Assembly (NCBI GenBank): GCA_003712165.1
Contig: RHLH01000001.1
Span: 1,647,575-1,711,574, forward strand
DNA length: 64,000 nt
Direction of reading: 5' to 3'
DNA from: Phycisphaera sp.
GTDB taxonomy: Bacteria; Planctomycetota; Phycisphaerae; Phycisphaerales; UBA1924
Below the pieces are notes generated by a model. The model was not told where the DNA came from, did no database searches, and saw nothing but the letters and a program-made list of their open reading frames with translations. A program made the translations under genes and the position numbers. This document shows, piece by piece, positions 36,555 to 44,829 of the stretch. The stretch's first letter is position 1, and each line of letters starts with the position of its first letter.

Positions 36555-37672
36555 GCCTGGTCAGCCCTGTGCTCGTGCCTGAGCTGACCACATGCCGCGG
36601 CGATATCACGTCCCCGGCTCGCACGGATGTGGCAATTCAGCCCCGCATCACGCAAAATAGTCTGGAAGCGGGTCACGTCGCTGTCTTTGGGTCGTTTGTA
36701 TGGGAGCCCATCGACCTCGTTGTAGCGGATAAGGTTGATATTTGCGCGCAGAGATCTGGCAACACCCGAGAGTTCTTTCGCGTGATGGGCCTGATCGTTC
36801 ATCCCGCCTAGGAGCGTGTACTCAAGCGTGATCTCGCGGCCCGTCTTCTGGAACCACCTGTTGCAGGCTGAGAGCAGCTCATCAATCGAGGTGTACTCGG
36901 CCCAGGGGATGAGCTCCCGACGAATGTCATCGTTCGGGGCATGCAGCGAGAGTGCGAGCGTGATGGGAAGATCGAGTTCGGTAGCAAGCCGTTCGATAGC
37001 CCTTGGGAGCCCAACCGTCGAGATCGTGATCTTCCGCGCACCGATGCCCATGCCCTCGGGGGTCTGCGCGGATAGCCTCCGAACAGCGTTCACCACTGGT
37101 TTGAAGTTGCTGAGCGGCTCTCCCATCCCCATAAAGACAATGTTGCTGATCCTGCCGACATTCTCGAGCTGCCCGAGTCTCCAGGCCTGCTCGACGATGC
37201 GCCCCGTAGACAGGTTGCCGTCGAGGCCCGACAACCCGGAAGCACAGAATCTGCAGCCTACCGGGCAGCCGACCTGACTCGAGATGCACGCGGTCTTCCT
37301 GTGGGTGTCTTCGCCAAGCGAAGGGATCATCACGCACTCGGTCTGCATGCTCGGATCGTCCTGCAGCACGTTAAGAGTACCACCAGCAGTTCCCGGCTTT
37401 GGCTCTTCGTCCCACTGGATAAGCAGCTTCTGAGTGCCGTCAGTGGCGAGTTGGTGCGAGATCGTCCTGCCTGAGAGGATCGTCAGCTCGGCATTGGCGC
37501 ATTCACGATCGCGGGCGGACAGGTTTGTCCACTCAAGCGGATCCGCCTCGCCTTGCTGGTACACCCACTCCAGGATCTGTTTCGCCCGGAACTTCTTCAT
37601 ACCCCGGCTCTCGCACCATCCAGCAAGATCCTCGGGCGTCATCTCGAATAGATGATGTTCCGGGTGCTTCAC
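36551..37672 (-). CDS. rlmN: 23S rRNA (adenine2503-C2)-methyltransferase (RlmN, radical SAM)
   Basis: 373 residues from a GTG start that overlaps the ispH stop as GTGA, with AAGGA about 9 nt upstream; an internal ATG at 37639 is an alternative. The radical-SAM motif is CPVGCRFC (CxxxCxxC). Further RlmN motifs are GMKKFRAKQILEWVYQQG, QTECVMIP, ACISSQVGC, VFMGMGEPLSNF, TISTVGLPRAI, LALSLHAPND and the C-terminal RGRDIAAACGQL, whose cysteine is the methyl-carrying residue in the family. The enzyme methylates A2503 of 23S rRNA and A37 in some tRNAs. It does not show the features of Cfr resistance enzymes. Confidence 0.96.
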   Translation of the reverse strand: MKHPEHHLFEMTPEDLAGWCESRGMKKFRAKQILEWVYQQGEADPLEWTNLSARDRECANAELTILSGRTISHQLATDGTQKLLIQWDEEPKPGTAGGTLNVLQDDPSMQTECVMIPSLGEDTHRKTACISSQVGCPVGCRFCASGLSGLDGNLSTGRIVEQAWRLGQLENVGRISNIVFMGMGEPLSNFKPVVNAVRRLSAQTPEGMGIGARKITISTVGLPRAIERLATELDLPITLALSLHAPNDDIRRELIPWAEYTSIDELLSACNRWFQKTGREITLEYTLLGGMNDQAHHAKELSGVARSLRANINLIRYNEVDGLPYKRPKDSDVTRFQTILRDAGLNCHIRASRGRDIAAACGQLRHEHRADQA

Positions 37673-38742
37673 GGAGCCACATCCTTGAGATCTGGAGGTG
37701 TACTCTGCGCAGAAACCGTCAGCGGGACGGCTCCGTAGGCCTCGCCAGAAGCGACTCCGCTGTCCACGGTGACCATGCCCGAACCGATCTCGACACCTTC
37801 TTCCTTCATCAGGCGGCGCAGCGCAACCGGTAGAGCGAATTCGATCGTTTCGTCGATCACGTCCCACTGCTCGATCGTGCCGCCGTGCTTCTCGAGCAGC
37901 GTTCGACATATCGCAGCGACCAGGTCTTCCGGTGCGGATGCCCCGGCAGTGACCATGACGCTGGTGTCGGAGCCTTTGCTGAACCAATCCTCACGCAGTT
38001 CTGATGCATCGTCGAGAAGGAATGACTCTGTGCCGACGTTCTGCGCTATCTCTGTGAGGCGAACTGAGTTGGACGAGTTCTTGCTGCCTACGACGAGCAC
38101 GACGTCAACTTCTGGTGCGATCTGCCTGACCGCGTGCTGACGGTTCGTGGTCGCGTAGCAGATGTCAGGCTCGTTCGGCTCGTGGATCTCCGGGAACCGT
38201 CGCTTGAGCACGCGGATGATCGCGCCGGCGTCGTCGGTCGAGAGGGTCGTCTGGGTCAGATACACGAGCTTTGATGGGTCGTCGATCTCGATCGTCTCGG
38301 CGTGTTCGGGCGACTCAACAACCAGCGTGGCGTCCGGAGCCTCGCCCTTCGTGCCGACCACCTCTTGATGATCCTCATGTCCGATGAGCAGGATCCGGTA
38401 GCCCCTCTTGGCGTAACGAACCGCCTCCGAGTGGACCTTCGTCACGAGCGGACACGTGGCATCGACGGAGATCAATCCACGATCCTGTGCCTGCTGGCGG
38501 ATGGAAGGGGGGATGCCGTGGGCACTAAAGACCACGACACACCCCTTTGGTACGTTCTCGAGATCCTCAACAAACACGACGCCGCGGTCCTTGAACCTGT
38601 CTACGACGTGCCTGTTATGCACAATGTCGTGGTAGACGTAGATGGTCCGGTCCGGATAGAGGTTGACCGCCCGATCGACGACATCGATCGCCATACGAAC
38701 ACCGGCACAGAAGCCTCTCGGGTTGGGCAGGATTAGCCGCAT
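37669..38742 (-). CDS. ispH: 4-hydroxy-3-methylbut-2-enyl diphosphate reductase
   Basis: 357 residues. The three cluster-binding cysteines are in NPRGFCAGVRMAID (N-terminus), DATCPLVTKVH and DICYATTNRQ. Other IspH motifs are VYHDIVHNRHVVD, VVVFSAHGIPP, IGHEDHQEVVGTKGEA, TQTTLS, VVGSKNSSNSVRL and the VTAGASAPEDLV segment. The enzyme makes IPP and DMAPP in the last step of the MEP pathway with a [4Fe-4S] cluster. The C-terminal tail runs about 40 residues past the usual end. It heads an overlapping operon with rlmN, a YwaF-like gene and polyprenyl-phosphate-dependent glycan genes. Confidence 0.97.
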   Translation of the reverse strand: MRLILPNPRGFCAGVRMAIDVVDRAVNLYPDRTIYVYHDIVHNRHVVDRFKDRGVVFVEDLENVPKGCVVVFSAHGIPPSIRQQAQDRGLISVDATCPLVTKVHSEAVRYAKRGYRILLIGHEDHQEVVGTKGEAPDATLVVESPEHAETIEIDDPSKLVYLTQTTLSTDDAGAIIRVLKRRFPEIHEPNEPDICYATTNRQHAVRQIAPEVDVVLVVGSKNSSNSVRLTEIAQNVGTESFLLDDASELREDWFSKGSDTSVMVTAGASAPEDLVAAICRTLLEKHGGTIEQWDVIDETIEFALPVALRRLMKEEGVEIGSGMVTVDSGVASGEAYGAVPLTVSAQSTPPDLKDVAP

Positions 38743-38990
38743 CGTGGGGGTTGGTACTCTGGGTTACTCCGAATGCTAGACGTGGGTTCGCTGCTGTCGG
38801 TTGGCAGATGCTAATCGACAGGGGTGAATATTTCACGAACCCTGTGTCAGCGGGGTGCAAACGGGGCTTCCTAACGAGACGACAGGCGATTGATCGGGTA
38901 TTCTTTCTGTAGCAAGTCCGGCGCTCGCAGGACGCGTGCAGGGAACGAGAAGACTCACCCCGTTTGGCGGGGCCATGTCCGGAGTGGTGT

Positions 38991-39362
38991 ATGCAGGCGA
39001 AACCAGTCCAGATCGCTGTGATTGTCATCGGGCTGCTCGTTGGAGTGGTGGGGATCGTGCTGGCAACATCAGGCGGCGGCGGAGCAGATCTCGCCAACAG
39101 GATGGTGTTGATCGATGTGAAGACAGGCGATGTGTACTCGGTGTCACTCCAAGGCCGAAGTGTGCGACTGCCATACCCACATCCCGATACAAGCGAGAGC
39201 ACACTTCTGCCCGCCTCACTTGACGAGGACACCAACACTTGGTACCTCAGCAACCGTTACCTCAAAGCACTTGAGAACATCGAAGGCATTTCTGACAAAG
39301 TTGATACCGAATCAGGCAAGGTAGATATCCCTGCGGACACGAAGCCCCAGTCGATTGACTGA
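38991..39362 (+). CDS. Small single-pass membrane protein of unknown function
   Basis: 123 residues, ATG with GGAG 6 nt upstream. A single membrane helix lies near the N-terminus (about residues 6-26, VQIAVIVIGLLVGVVGIVLAT), followed by a Gly-rich turn and a hydrophilic domain of about 90 residues predicted to lie outside. VLIDVKTGDVYSVSL and LPYPHPDTSESTLLPASLDED have the look of a small beta domain. No family is recognised. It ends 34 bp before an orphan prepilin gene in the same direction, so the two may be co-expressed. Confidence 0.7.
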   Translation: MQAKPVQIAVIVIGLLVGVVGIVLATSGGGGADLANRMVLIDVKTGDVYSVSLQGRSVRLPYPHPDTSESTLLPASLDEDTNTWYLSNRYLKALENIEGISDKVDTESGKVDIPADTKPQSID

Positions 39363-39396
39363 GTGAACGCTCGCCGCAAATCCGGAGTGATTAGTT

Positions 39397-40545
39397 ATGT
39401 CTCATAAGTCCTATTCGAAACGGGAATCTCAAAGAGGATTCACCCTCATTGAACTGCTCGTGGTGATTGCAATCATCGCTCTGCTCATTGGAATACTTCT
39501 GCCAGCCCTCGGGGCTGCTCGAGCTTCTGCGAGATCACTCGTTGACCAATCGCAGCTCCGCTCGCTGGGGCAAGGGCAGAACTTTTACGCCAGCGACAAC
39601 GATGATTTTTACTCGTGCGCGACAACATCAGGATGGGCAGGTTGGGTTGGCCGGAAGAGGGGCTCCGGAGCCAGCAATATTAGAGAAAGCTATGAAGGCA
39701 GCACTACTGCGCTGACCCCAACTCAGTATTACGACTTCTTTAGCCCAACCATCGGTGAAGAGGTCGGCTTCTCTGCTCAGCGCGCATTCCGGATGGGCAA
39801 CATCTTCAACGACTTTGCCGATCCAGCCGCACGCGAATTTTCAGTTGTTTACCCGGGATCGTCTGGCGGTGACCTTGATGAGTTTGATGAATTCATCGCT
39901 CGAAACGCAGGATATCGACAGGTCAGCTACCTCATGCCAGGCGCTTTCTCGAAGTGGGGTACACCCCAAACAGGATTTGTACCAGGCCAAGGACTGGGGC
40001 AAGACGAAACAAGATGGGCCAACCTTTACGGACGAGCCCCCTTGTCGTGGGGTGGAAACACGAACGGGCAATCTCCGGCGATCGCGAGCAATGTGAAAAC
40101 CCCTCGAGGTTTCCGAAATAGAATTAATCAAGTCGGCCCCAGCCCTTCTCAGAAGATCGTTGTGGCTGACGGCACAAGATACGTTGACAGTTCCAGCGTT
40201 CTCGACTTCGATGCTTCTCCAAATGCCACAACTTTTGGTGCGTTTACATCGGGTACTCCCCAGTGGACTGGCAATGTCGCATACGGCGCAAACGCAGTGG
40301 GTGCCCCCAACAACCTGCCTCTTTCGTTCCGACATCCAAACAGCTCTATCAATGCAGCATTCTTTGACGGTCACACCGAGAACCTGACTCAGGAAGACGT
40401 GTGGACTGACATGTCTAGGTGGGCACCCTCCGGCAGCGTTGTGCCTTCAAGTGCGATTAGCGATCTCACTGAACAGGCTCAAGCGTGGTTGCAGAATCTG
40501 TCCGATGGCAACTCCGGATCTGCTACTGGCAAGTTGCTTCCGTAA
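39397..40545 (+). CDS. Prepilin-type N-terminal cleavage/methylation domain protein (H-X9-DG type)
   Basis: 382 residues, GGAG 8 nt before the ATG. The class III signal is [15 protein letters not shown], followed by the hydrophobic helix and LLPALGAARASARSLVDQSQLRSLGQGQNFYASDNDDFYS. The C-terminal FRHPNSSINAAFFDGHTENLTQEDV is the H-x-x-x-x-x-x-x-x-x-DG motif of planctomycete DUF1559-like pilins. It differs clearly from the shorter prepilin at 28.3 kb. The family is very numerous in planctomycetes; individual functions are unknown. A strong terminator follows 22 bp after the stop. Confidence 0.92.
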   Translation: MSHKSYSKRESQRGFTLIELLVVIAIIALLIGILLPALGAARASARSLVDQSQLRSLGQGQNFYASDNDDFYSCATTSGWAGWVGRKRGSGASNIRESYEGSTTALTPTQYYDFFSPTIGEEVGFSAQRAFRMGNIFNDFADPAAREFSVVYPGSSGGDLDEFDEFIARNAGYRQVSYLMPGAFSKWGTPQTGFVPGQGLGQDETRWANLYGRAPLSWGGNTNGQSPAIASNVKTPRGFRNRINQVGPSPSQKIVVADGTRYVDSSSVLDFDASPNATTFGAFTSGTPQWTGNVAYGANAVGAPNNLPLSFRHPNSSINAAFFDGHTENLTQEDVWTDMSRWAPSGSVVPSSAISDLTEQAQAWLQNLSDGNSGSATGKLLP

Positions 40546-40567
40546 CAGGTCCACTCAATTCGATTTC

Positions 40568-40598
40568 AAAACCGTCCGGCTTCGCCCGGGCGGTTTTT
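40568..40598 (+). terminator. Rho-independent terminator after the prepilin gene
   Basis: ACCGTCCGG / CCGGGCGGT forms a 9-bp stem (one G-T pair) around a 6-nt CTTCGC loop, flanked by AAA on the left and TTTTT on the right (40594-40598). Confidence 0.9.
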
Positions 40599-40605
40599 CA
40601 TTCCA

Positions 40606-40611
40606 TAGGAT
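40606..40611 (+). promoter_or_regulatory. Putative -10 element (TAGGAT), leaderless start
   Basis: TAGGAT ends 5 nt before the ATG at 40617, only 8 nt past the T-run of the preceding terminator. AGGA within it could also act as a Shine-Dalgarno, so the reading is ambiguous. Confidence 0.3.
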
Positions 40612-40616
40612 CACGT

Positions 40617-42047
40617 ATGCAAACCCCTGACGTCATCACACATCTTGAGAAGAACGAACAGGCCTCGGTCGAGAGGCTCATGGACTGGCTCCGCATCCCA
40701 TCGGTCAGCACGGACCCGGCGTACCGCGAGGATGTCGCGCGTGCGGGGCAGTGGTGCGCCGATCGGCTTGCTGAGGCCGGGTTCGAGGTCGAGGTGATCC
40801 CGACCGGAACCGCGGGCGAGCCGGGACACCCGGTGGTGCTCGCAACGACGACGGGCGACGACGCGTACCAGGGGCCCCATGTCCTCTTCTACGGCCATTA
40901 TGACGTCCAGCCCGCCGAGCCCCTGGAACTCTGGGACAGCCCACCTTACGAGCCCGTGATCCGCCCTGCCGAGGGGGGGATTGGCGAGCGGGTCGTCGCT
41001 CGTGGCGCCAGCGACGACAAGGGGCAGGTCGCGTCGTTCATAGAGGCGATGCTGGCCTGGAAAGCGGTCGCCGGCAAGACGGCCGGAGGCGTTCGAATGA
41101 CGGTCCTCATCGAAGGCGAGGAGGAATCTGGCTCCAAGAACCTGGAGATGTTCGTGGACCAGCACAAGGACCGACTCGATGCGTGCGACGTCTGCGTGAT
41201 CTCCGATACGGGCATGCTCGGGCGCGGACGTCCCGCGATCACCTACGGCGTGCGAGGGCTTGCGTACACAGAAGTCACGCTTCATGGGCCTGATCAGGAT
41301 CTGCACTCGGGTCTCTGGGGTGGGCGGGTACCAAACCCTGTGAACGAACTCGCCAAGGTCCTCGCGCAGCTCTGGGACGAAGACCGACGGGTGACGATCC
41401 CCGGGTTCTACGACGATGTCAGGCCCGTCGGTGACGATGAGAGAGCCCAGTGGGAATCACTCGGCGTGGACCCCGTTGCTGCACTCAAAGGAATCGGGCT
41501 TGGACCCGAGGCGGATATCGGTGAGAAGGGCTTCAACTCCACCGAACGCGAGTGGGCGAGACCAACCTGCGACATCAACGGCATCTTCGGCGGGTACACG
41601 GGCGAAGGGGCAAAGACAGTCATCGCCTCCAAGGCGACCGCCAAGGTGAGTTTCAGGCTCGTCGCGGACCAGAAACCCGAGACAATCGCCCCGGCGCTCT
41701 TTGCGTGGCTCGAGGAGAGAACCCCTCCGGGCTGCCGATGGGAGTTCACCGATATGGGTTGCGGTCACCCCGGCACCACGCCCACCGACTCACCCTCACT
41801 CCGCGCTGCTGTCGCTGCGATGAAAGAGGCTTCCGGGGTTGAGGCGAAGCTCATCAAGTCAGGTGGATCAATCCCGATCGCTGGCCTGCTGAAGGACAGG
41901 CTCGGGCTGGATACGATTTTCATGGGATTTGGTCTCGAGGACGATCGGATCCACTCTCCGAACGAGAAATTTGAGCTCGACTGCTTCAGGCTCGGTGCGA
42001 AATCTCACGCCGCCCTGATCGAGAAACTCTGGGCGATCTCGGATTAG
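40617..42047 (+). CDS. M20 family dipeptidase-type metallopeptidase
   Basis: 476 residues. Zinc ligands and catalytic residues are in LFYGHYDVQP, GASDDKGQ, EGEEESGS, the VISDTGM segment and the C-terminal IHSPNEKF. Lid-domain features include the LHGPDQDLHSGLWGG segment, characteristic of the carnosinase/CNDP-like dipeptidase branch (DLHSG). Preferred substrates are usually small dipeptides. The ATG at 40617 is chosen because it begins the conserved helix; the longer open frame starts inside the upstream prepilin gene. It is distinct from the M20 protein at 56.6 kb, which belongs to the glutamate-carboxypeptidase-like branch. Confidence 0.92.
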   Translation: MQTPDVITHLEKNEQASVERLMDWLRIPSVSTDPAYREDVARAGQWCADRLAEAGFEVEVIPTGTAGEPGHPVVLATTTGDDAYQGPHVLFYGHYDVQPAEPLELWDSPPYEPVIRPAEGGIGERVVARGASDDKGQVASFIEAMLAWKAVAGKTAGGVRMTVLIEGEEESGSKNLEMFVDQHKDRLDACDVCVISDTGMLGRGRPAITYGVRGLAYTEVTLHGPDQDLHSGLWGGRVPNPVNELAKVLAQLWDEDRRVTIPGFYDDVRPVGDDERAQWESLGVDPVAALKGIGLGPEADIGEKGFNSTEREWARPTCDINGIFGGYTGEGAKTVIASKATAKVSFRLVADQKPETIAPALFAWLEERTPPGCRWEFTDMGCGHPGTTPTDSPSLRAAVAAMKEASGVEAKLIKSGGSIPIAGLLKDRLGLDTIFMGFGLEDDRIHSPNEKFELDCFRLGAKSHAALIEKLWAISD

Positions 42048-42271
42048 TTTCTTACAGAGGTGTCTTCTTCTGTGACGAGCTCAACTTCGCCGATCTCATC
42101 TCTTGCGCGCAATTGAGCGAGGTATCGATCTCGTTTCTCGTTGACACTGCGATTGAGCTCTACGACACGATGCAGGTGACCGATCTCTGATGCGGCGCAG
42201 TGGAGAATCGCCAGAACGGCGAATCCGATGGCCGTCGCAATAATGAGCGAGTACGGGATCATGACTTCCAT
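42044..42271 (-). CDS. Small single-pass membrane protein with coiled-coil tail
   Basis: 75 residues. One membrane helix (about residues 6-27, YSLIIATAIGFAVLAILHC) is followed by a charged helical stretch (HLHRVVELNRSVNEKRDRYLAQLRARDEIGEVEL). No family recognised. The start is uncertain: ATG 42271 and ATG 42262 are both in frame, the latter with GGAAG upstream. It overlaps the convergent dipeptidase gene by 4 bp. The combination of helix and charged tail supports it being real, though it is short. Confidence 0.5.
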   Translation of the reverse strand: MEVMIPYSLIIATAIGFAVLAILHCAASEIGHLHRVVELNRSVNEKRDRYLAQLRARDEIGEVELVTEEDTSVRN

Positions 42272-42338
42272 AGGTCATGGCATCGACCAGATAACGAGTA
42301 GACTTTCGCTGGGGTCGCCATGCAACGGGAGTTGTCGT

Positions 42339-42344
42339 TAGAAT
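42339..42344 (+). promoter_or_regulatory. Putative -10 element (TAGAAT), leaderless start
   Basis: TAGAAT ends 7 nt before the ATG at 42352; CCTCTGC between them contains no Shine-Dalgarno. Confidence 0.4.
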
Positions 42345-42351
42345 CCTCTGC

Positions 42352-44787
42352 ATGAGCCCATACCACGGCCTGAATCTGACGCTGCGCCTCCCGCGCCGGA
42401 CACTCCAGCTGGCTCTATTGGCTCTCTTTTTAACTGTGCATCCGAGTATCGCAGAGGCTCAGGACCAAACTGCGAGTAATGATCCTGTGCGTATCTCGGC
42501 GGGCTCAATAGGCGTTGCCAATCTGGCCCGAGTGGGAGACTGGGCCGGCATCGAGATTGAATTCGAGGACACCCACGAAACCCAGCGCGAGCTCATCATT
42601 CAGATCGAGGGCAAGGACTCAGACGGCGACTCACCCCTCTACCAGCGGACAGTCACCAGCAACCCCGGCGTGGTTCAACGGACCTGGCTCTATCTCTGGA
42701 TTCCGGGCTCGTTCAGTTCGAGAGACACGTTCCTAGTCTCGGTCTACGAGGCGGTCGAACAGGACGCCGCGGTCAGTCAGCGGACCGGCGTTTCATACAC
42801 TCGCGGTGCACTACTGACCAGAACCGAGATCGGTGACGGCAAAACACTGCTCGCGCCAGAGATCGCGACAGGCCTTATCGTCGGCAGAAGACTCGGCGGC
42901 CTGGCGGACTACAGCCGTACATCGATCGGCGGCTCAGGGAGTGACCGCATCTATCTCCCGAATGGACACGAGATCACTCTCTACGCTGGCGATGTCCGCC
43001 CGGAAGATCTACCCGACCGCGCGGTCGGTCTGTCACAGTTCGAGACGATTGTCTGGACAACAGCAAACCCATCTGACCTCACTCTCGCACGAAGCGATTC
43101 ACTTATCGAGTGGGTCCGCCGAGGAGGGCATCTTGTGGTTGTTCTTCCCTCGACAGGACAGGTTTGGTTCGATACTGATCGCAACCGTCTTGCTTCGCTG
43201 CTACCGGATATCACTCCAAGCAGACTCGAACCCGACTCCTCAACTGTGCGAGCCCTTTTGACACACGATGAGCGTGCCACTTTACCTGATTCACTCGTCA
43301 TCCAGGAACTTGCAGCGAATGCGGGTGCAGAGCCGGTTGATGCAGTAAGCATCCTGACCGATGCCGAGGGGCGCACTGTGGTATCAAGGCGCCTCGTTGA
43401 TCTAGGAATGGTCACTCTGGTGGGGATCGACATCACAAACCGCAACCTCGCGGACCGAGGCCTGCCGGCCATGGATGCGTTCTGGCACCGAATATTCGGA
43501 AGGCGAGCCAAGCCGATCGATCGGAACCGGACCAACAACACCATGATCATGTCGCGCGATGTCCGGTACTTTGACTCCGACATCGGCGCATCAATTGCCT
43601 CAAGCGGGAGCGCCGGCGCCGCTCTCCTGCTCGGCTTCACGCTCTTTGCGCTCTACTGGGCTATCGGGGGTCCGCTCGGTTATGTCATCCTGAATCAGTT
43701 CTCGCTCAAGAAGCACAGCTGGCTTGCATTTGTTGCTGCGATTGGCCTGTTTACGCTCATTGGCTGGGGCGGGGTCTCAGTTCTGAGGCCTCGCACGGCG
43801 CATCTCCAACAGATCGCGTTCCTCGATGCGGTCGAGGGCTCGAACTTTCAGAGAGTTCGAGCTTTCTCCAGTGTGTTTGTGCCTGGCTACTCAGACGCCG
43901 GGATTCGCGTTGGCGAACCAGACTCGCCCTACACCGAGTTCAACAACACCGCCACCCACTGGCAAGACGGGTTCACATCCATGCTCGGCTCTGCTGAGTT
44001 CCCAGATGCAAGGGCATATCCGGTGTCGGCGCGTGACCCGGAACTCATGCGATTCCCGGCGCGCGCCACAGAGAAGACGTTCAGGTTTGACTGGGCCGGA
44101 CCTGCTCGATGGGCAACCCCCAGAGCCGTGGAGCCATCGGGCCGCGCTTCGACTTTAGGTACTGACAGCTCTGGGAATCCGGTTGGAAGCCTGGTACACC
44201 AGTTGCCTACTCCGTTGCAAGATGTGACCGTGATCGTTGCAAAGGGTCAGTCGTCGCTGTCTACCCAGACTGGTCAACCCGAGGTCGCAGACTTTCGGGC
44301 GTTCAGGCTCACGAATCCGAACCGATGGGAGCCCGGGGTCACACTCGATCTGTCAAGGCTCGCCCCTGAAGATCCTACTGCGGCTGAAAGAGCGGCTTTG
44401 ACTGCTTATTTCGATGATCTCATCGGACGGGCAAGGGGCAGCAGCATCACACGCCGAGGGCCACGCACGACAGACAACGAAAGACTCATCGCGTCGGCGT
44501 TTGTTTCACAGCTTAAGCCGCCGTTACCTGACAACTCGGTGCCGGATGTTGCTCTCCGCAGGAGCACTCACGGGCTGGATCTGGGCAAGTGGCTCACAGA
44601 ACCGTGCATCATCGTTCTCGGTGTCGCTGAAGTTTCGCGAGACGACAACGCGACCAACCCGATCCCAACACTCATGCAGCGAACCGGTGAGTGGAAAGAC
44701 ATCCAATGGTCGGGCAAGGTGGTGGTGCGGTGGGTCTACCCGCTCCGGGAGAGACCTCCCAGCTGGCCGGCTGTTGAAGCCGAGTGA
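42352..44787 (+). CDS. Large exported/membrane protein of unknown function preceding an ABC ATPase
   Basis: 811 residues. A signal peptide occupies residues 1-36 (RTLQLALLALFLTV core, cleavage near AEAQ). A beta-rich region follows (about 45-150), then a region reminiscent of a glutamine-amidotransferase-like/GldG-type fold (FETIVWTTANPSDLTLARSDSLIEWVRRGGHLVVVLP, about 225-265) without a catalytic Cys. Two membrane helices lie at about 415-437 (GAALLLGFTLFALYWAI) and 455-475 (WLAFVAAIGLFTLIGWGG), then a long soluble C-terminal part. Similar architectures accompany ABC exporters in planctomycetes, and an ABC ATPase follows within 45 bp. Function not assigned. Confidence 0.72.
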   Translation: MSPYHGLNLTLRLPRRTLQLALLALFLTVHPSIAEAQDQTASNDPVRISAGSIGVANLARVGDWAGIEIEFEDTHETQRELIIQIEGKDSDGDSPLYQRTVTSNPGVVQRTWLYLWIPGSFSSRDTFLVSVYEAVEQDAAVSQRTGVSYTRGALLTRTEIGDGKTLLAPEIATGLIVGRRLGGLADYSRTSIGGSGSDRIYLPNGHEITLYAGDVRPEDLPDRAVGLSQFETIVWTTANPSDLTLARSDSLIEWVRRGGHLVVVLPSTGQVWFDTDRNRLASLLPDITPSRLEPDSSTVRALLTHDERATLPDSLVIQELAANAGAEPVDAVSILTDAEGRTVVSRRLVDLGMVTLVGIDITNRNLADRGLPAMDAFWHRIFGRRAKPIDRNRTNNTMIMSRDVRYFDSDIGASIASSGSAGAALLLGFTLFALYWAIGGPLGYVILNQFSLKKHSWLAFVAAIGLFTLIGWGGVSVLRPRTAHLQQIAFLDAVEGSNFQRVRAFSSVFVPGYSDAGIRVGEPDSPYTEFNNTATHWQDGFTSMLGSAEFPDARAYPVSARDPELMRFPARATEKTFRFDWAGPARWATPRAVEPSGRASTLGTDSSGNPVGSLVHQLPTPLQDVTVIVAKGQSSLSTQTGQPEVADFRAFRLTNPNRWEPGVTLDLSRLAPEDPTAAERAALTAYFDDLIGRARGSSITRRGPRTTDNERLIASAFVSQLKPPLPDNSVPDVALRRSTHGLDLGKWLTEPCIIVLGVAEVSRDDNATNPIPTLMQRTGEWKDIQWSGKVVVRWVYPLRERPPSWPAVEAE

Positions 44788-44792
44788 CGCTC

Positions 44793-44798
44793 TACACT
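44793..44798 (+). promoter_or_regulatory. Possible -10 element (TACACT) before the ABC ATPase gene
   Basis: TACACT ends 31 nt before ATG 44830. Transcription starting about 7 nt downstream would give a short leader containing AAAGGA. The gene may instead be read from the upstream promoter. Confidence 0.25.
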
Positions 44799-44829
44799 CT
44801 TGCAACTCGATAAAGGACCGCTCGTACCC

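Noticed and set aside
36551..37672. RlmN as a Cfr-type antibiotic resistance gene
   Set aside because: Its motifs and C-terminal RGRDIAAACGQL are those of housekeeping RlmN.
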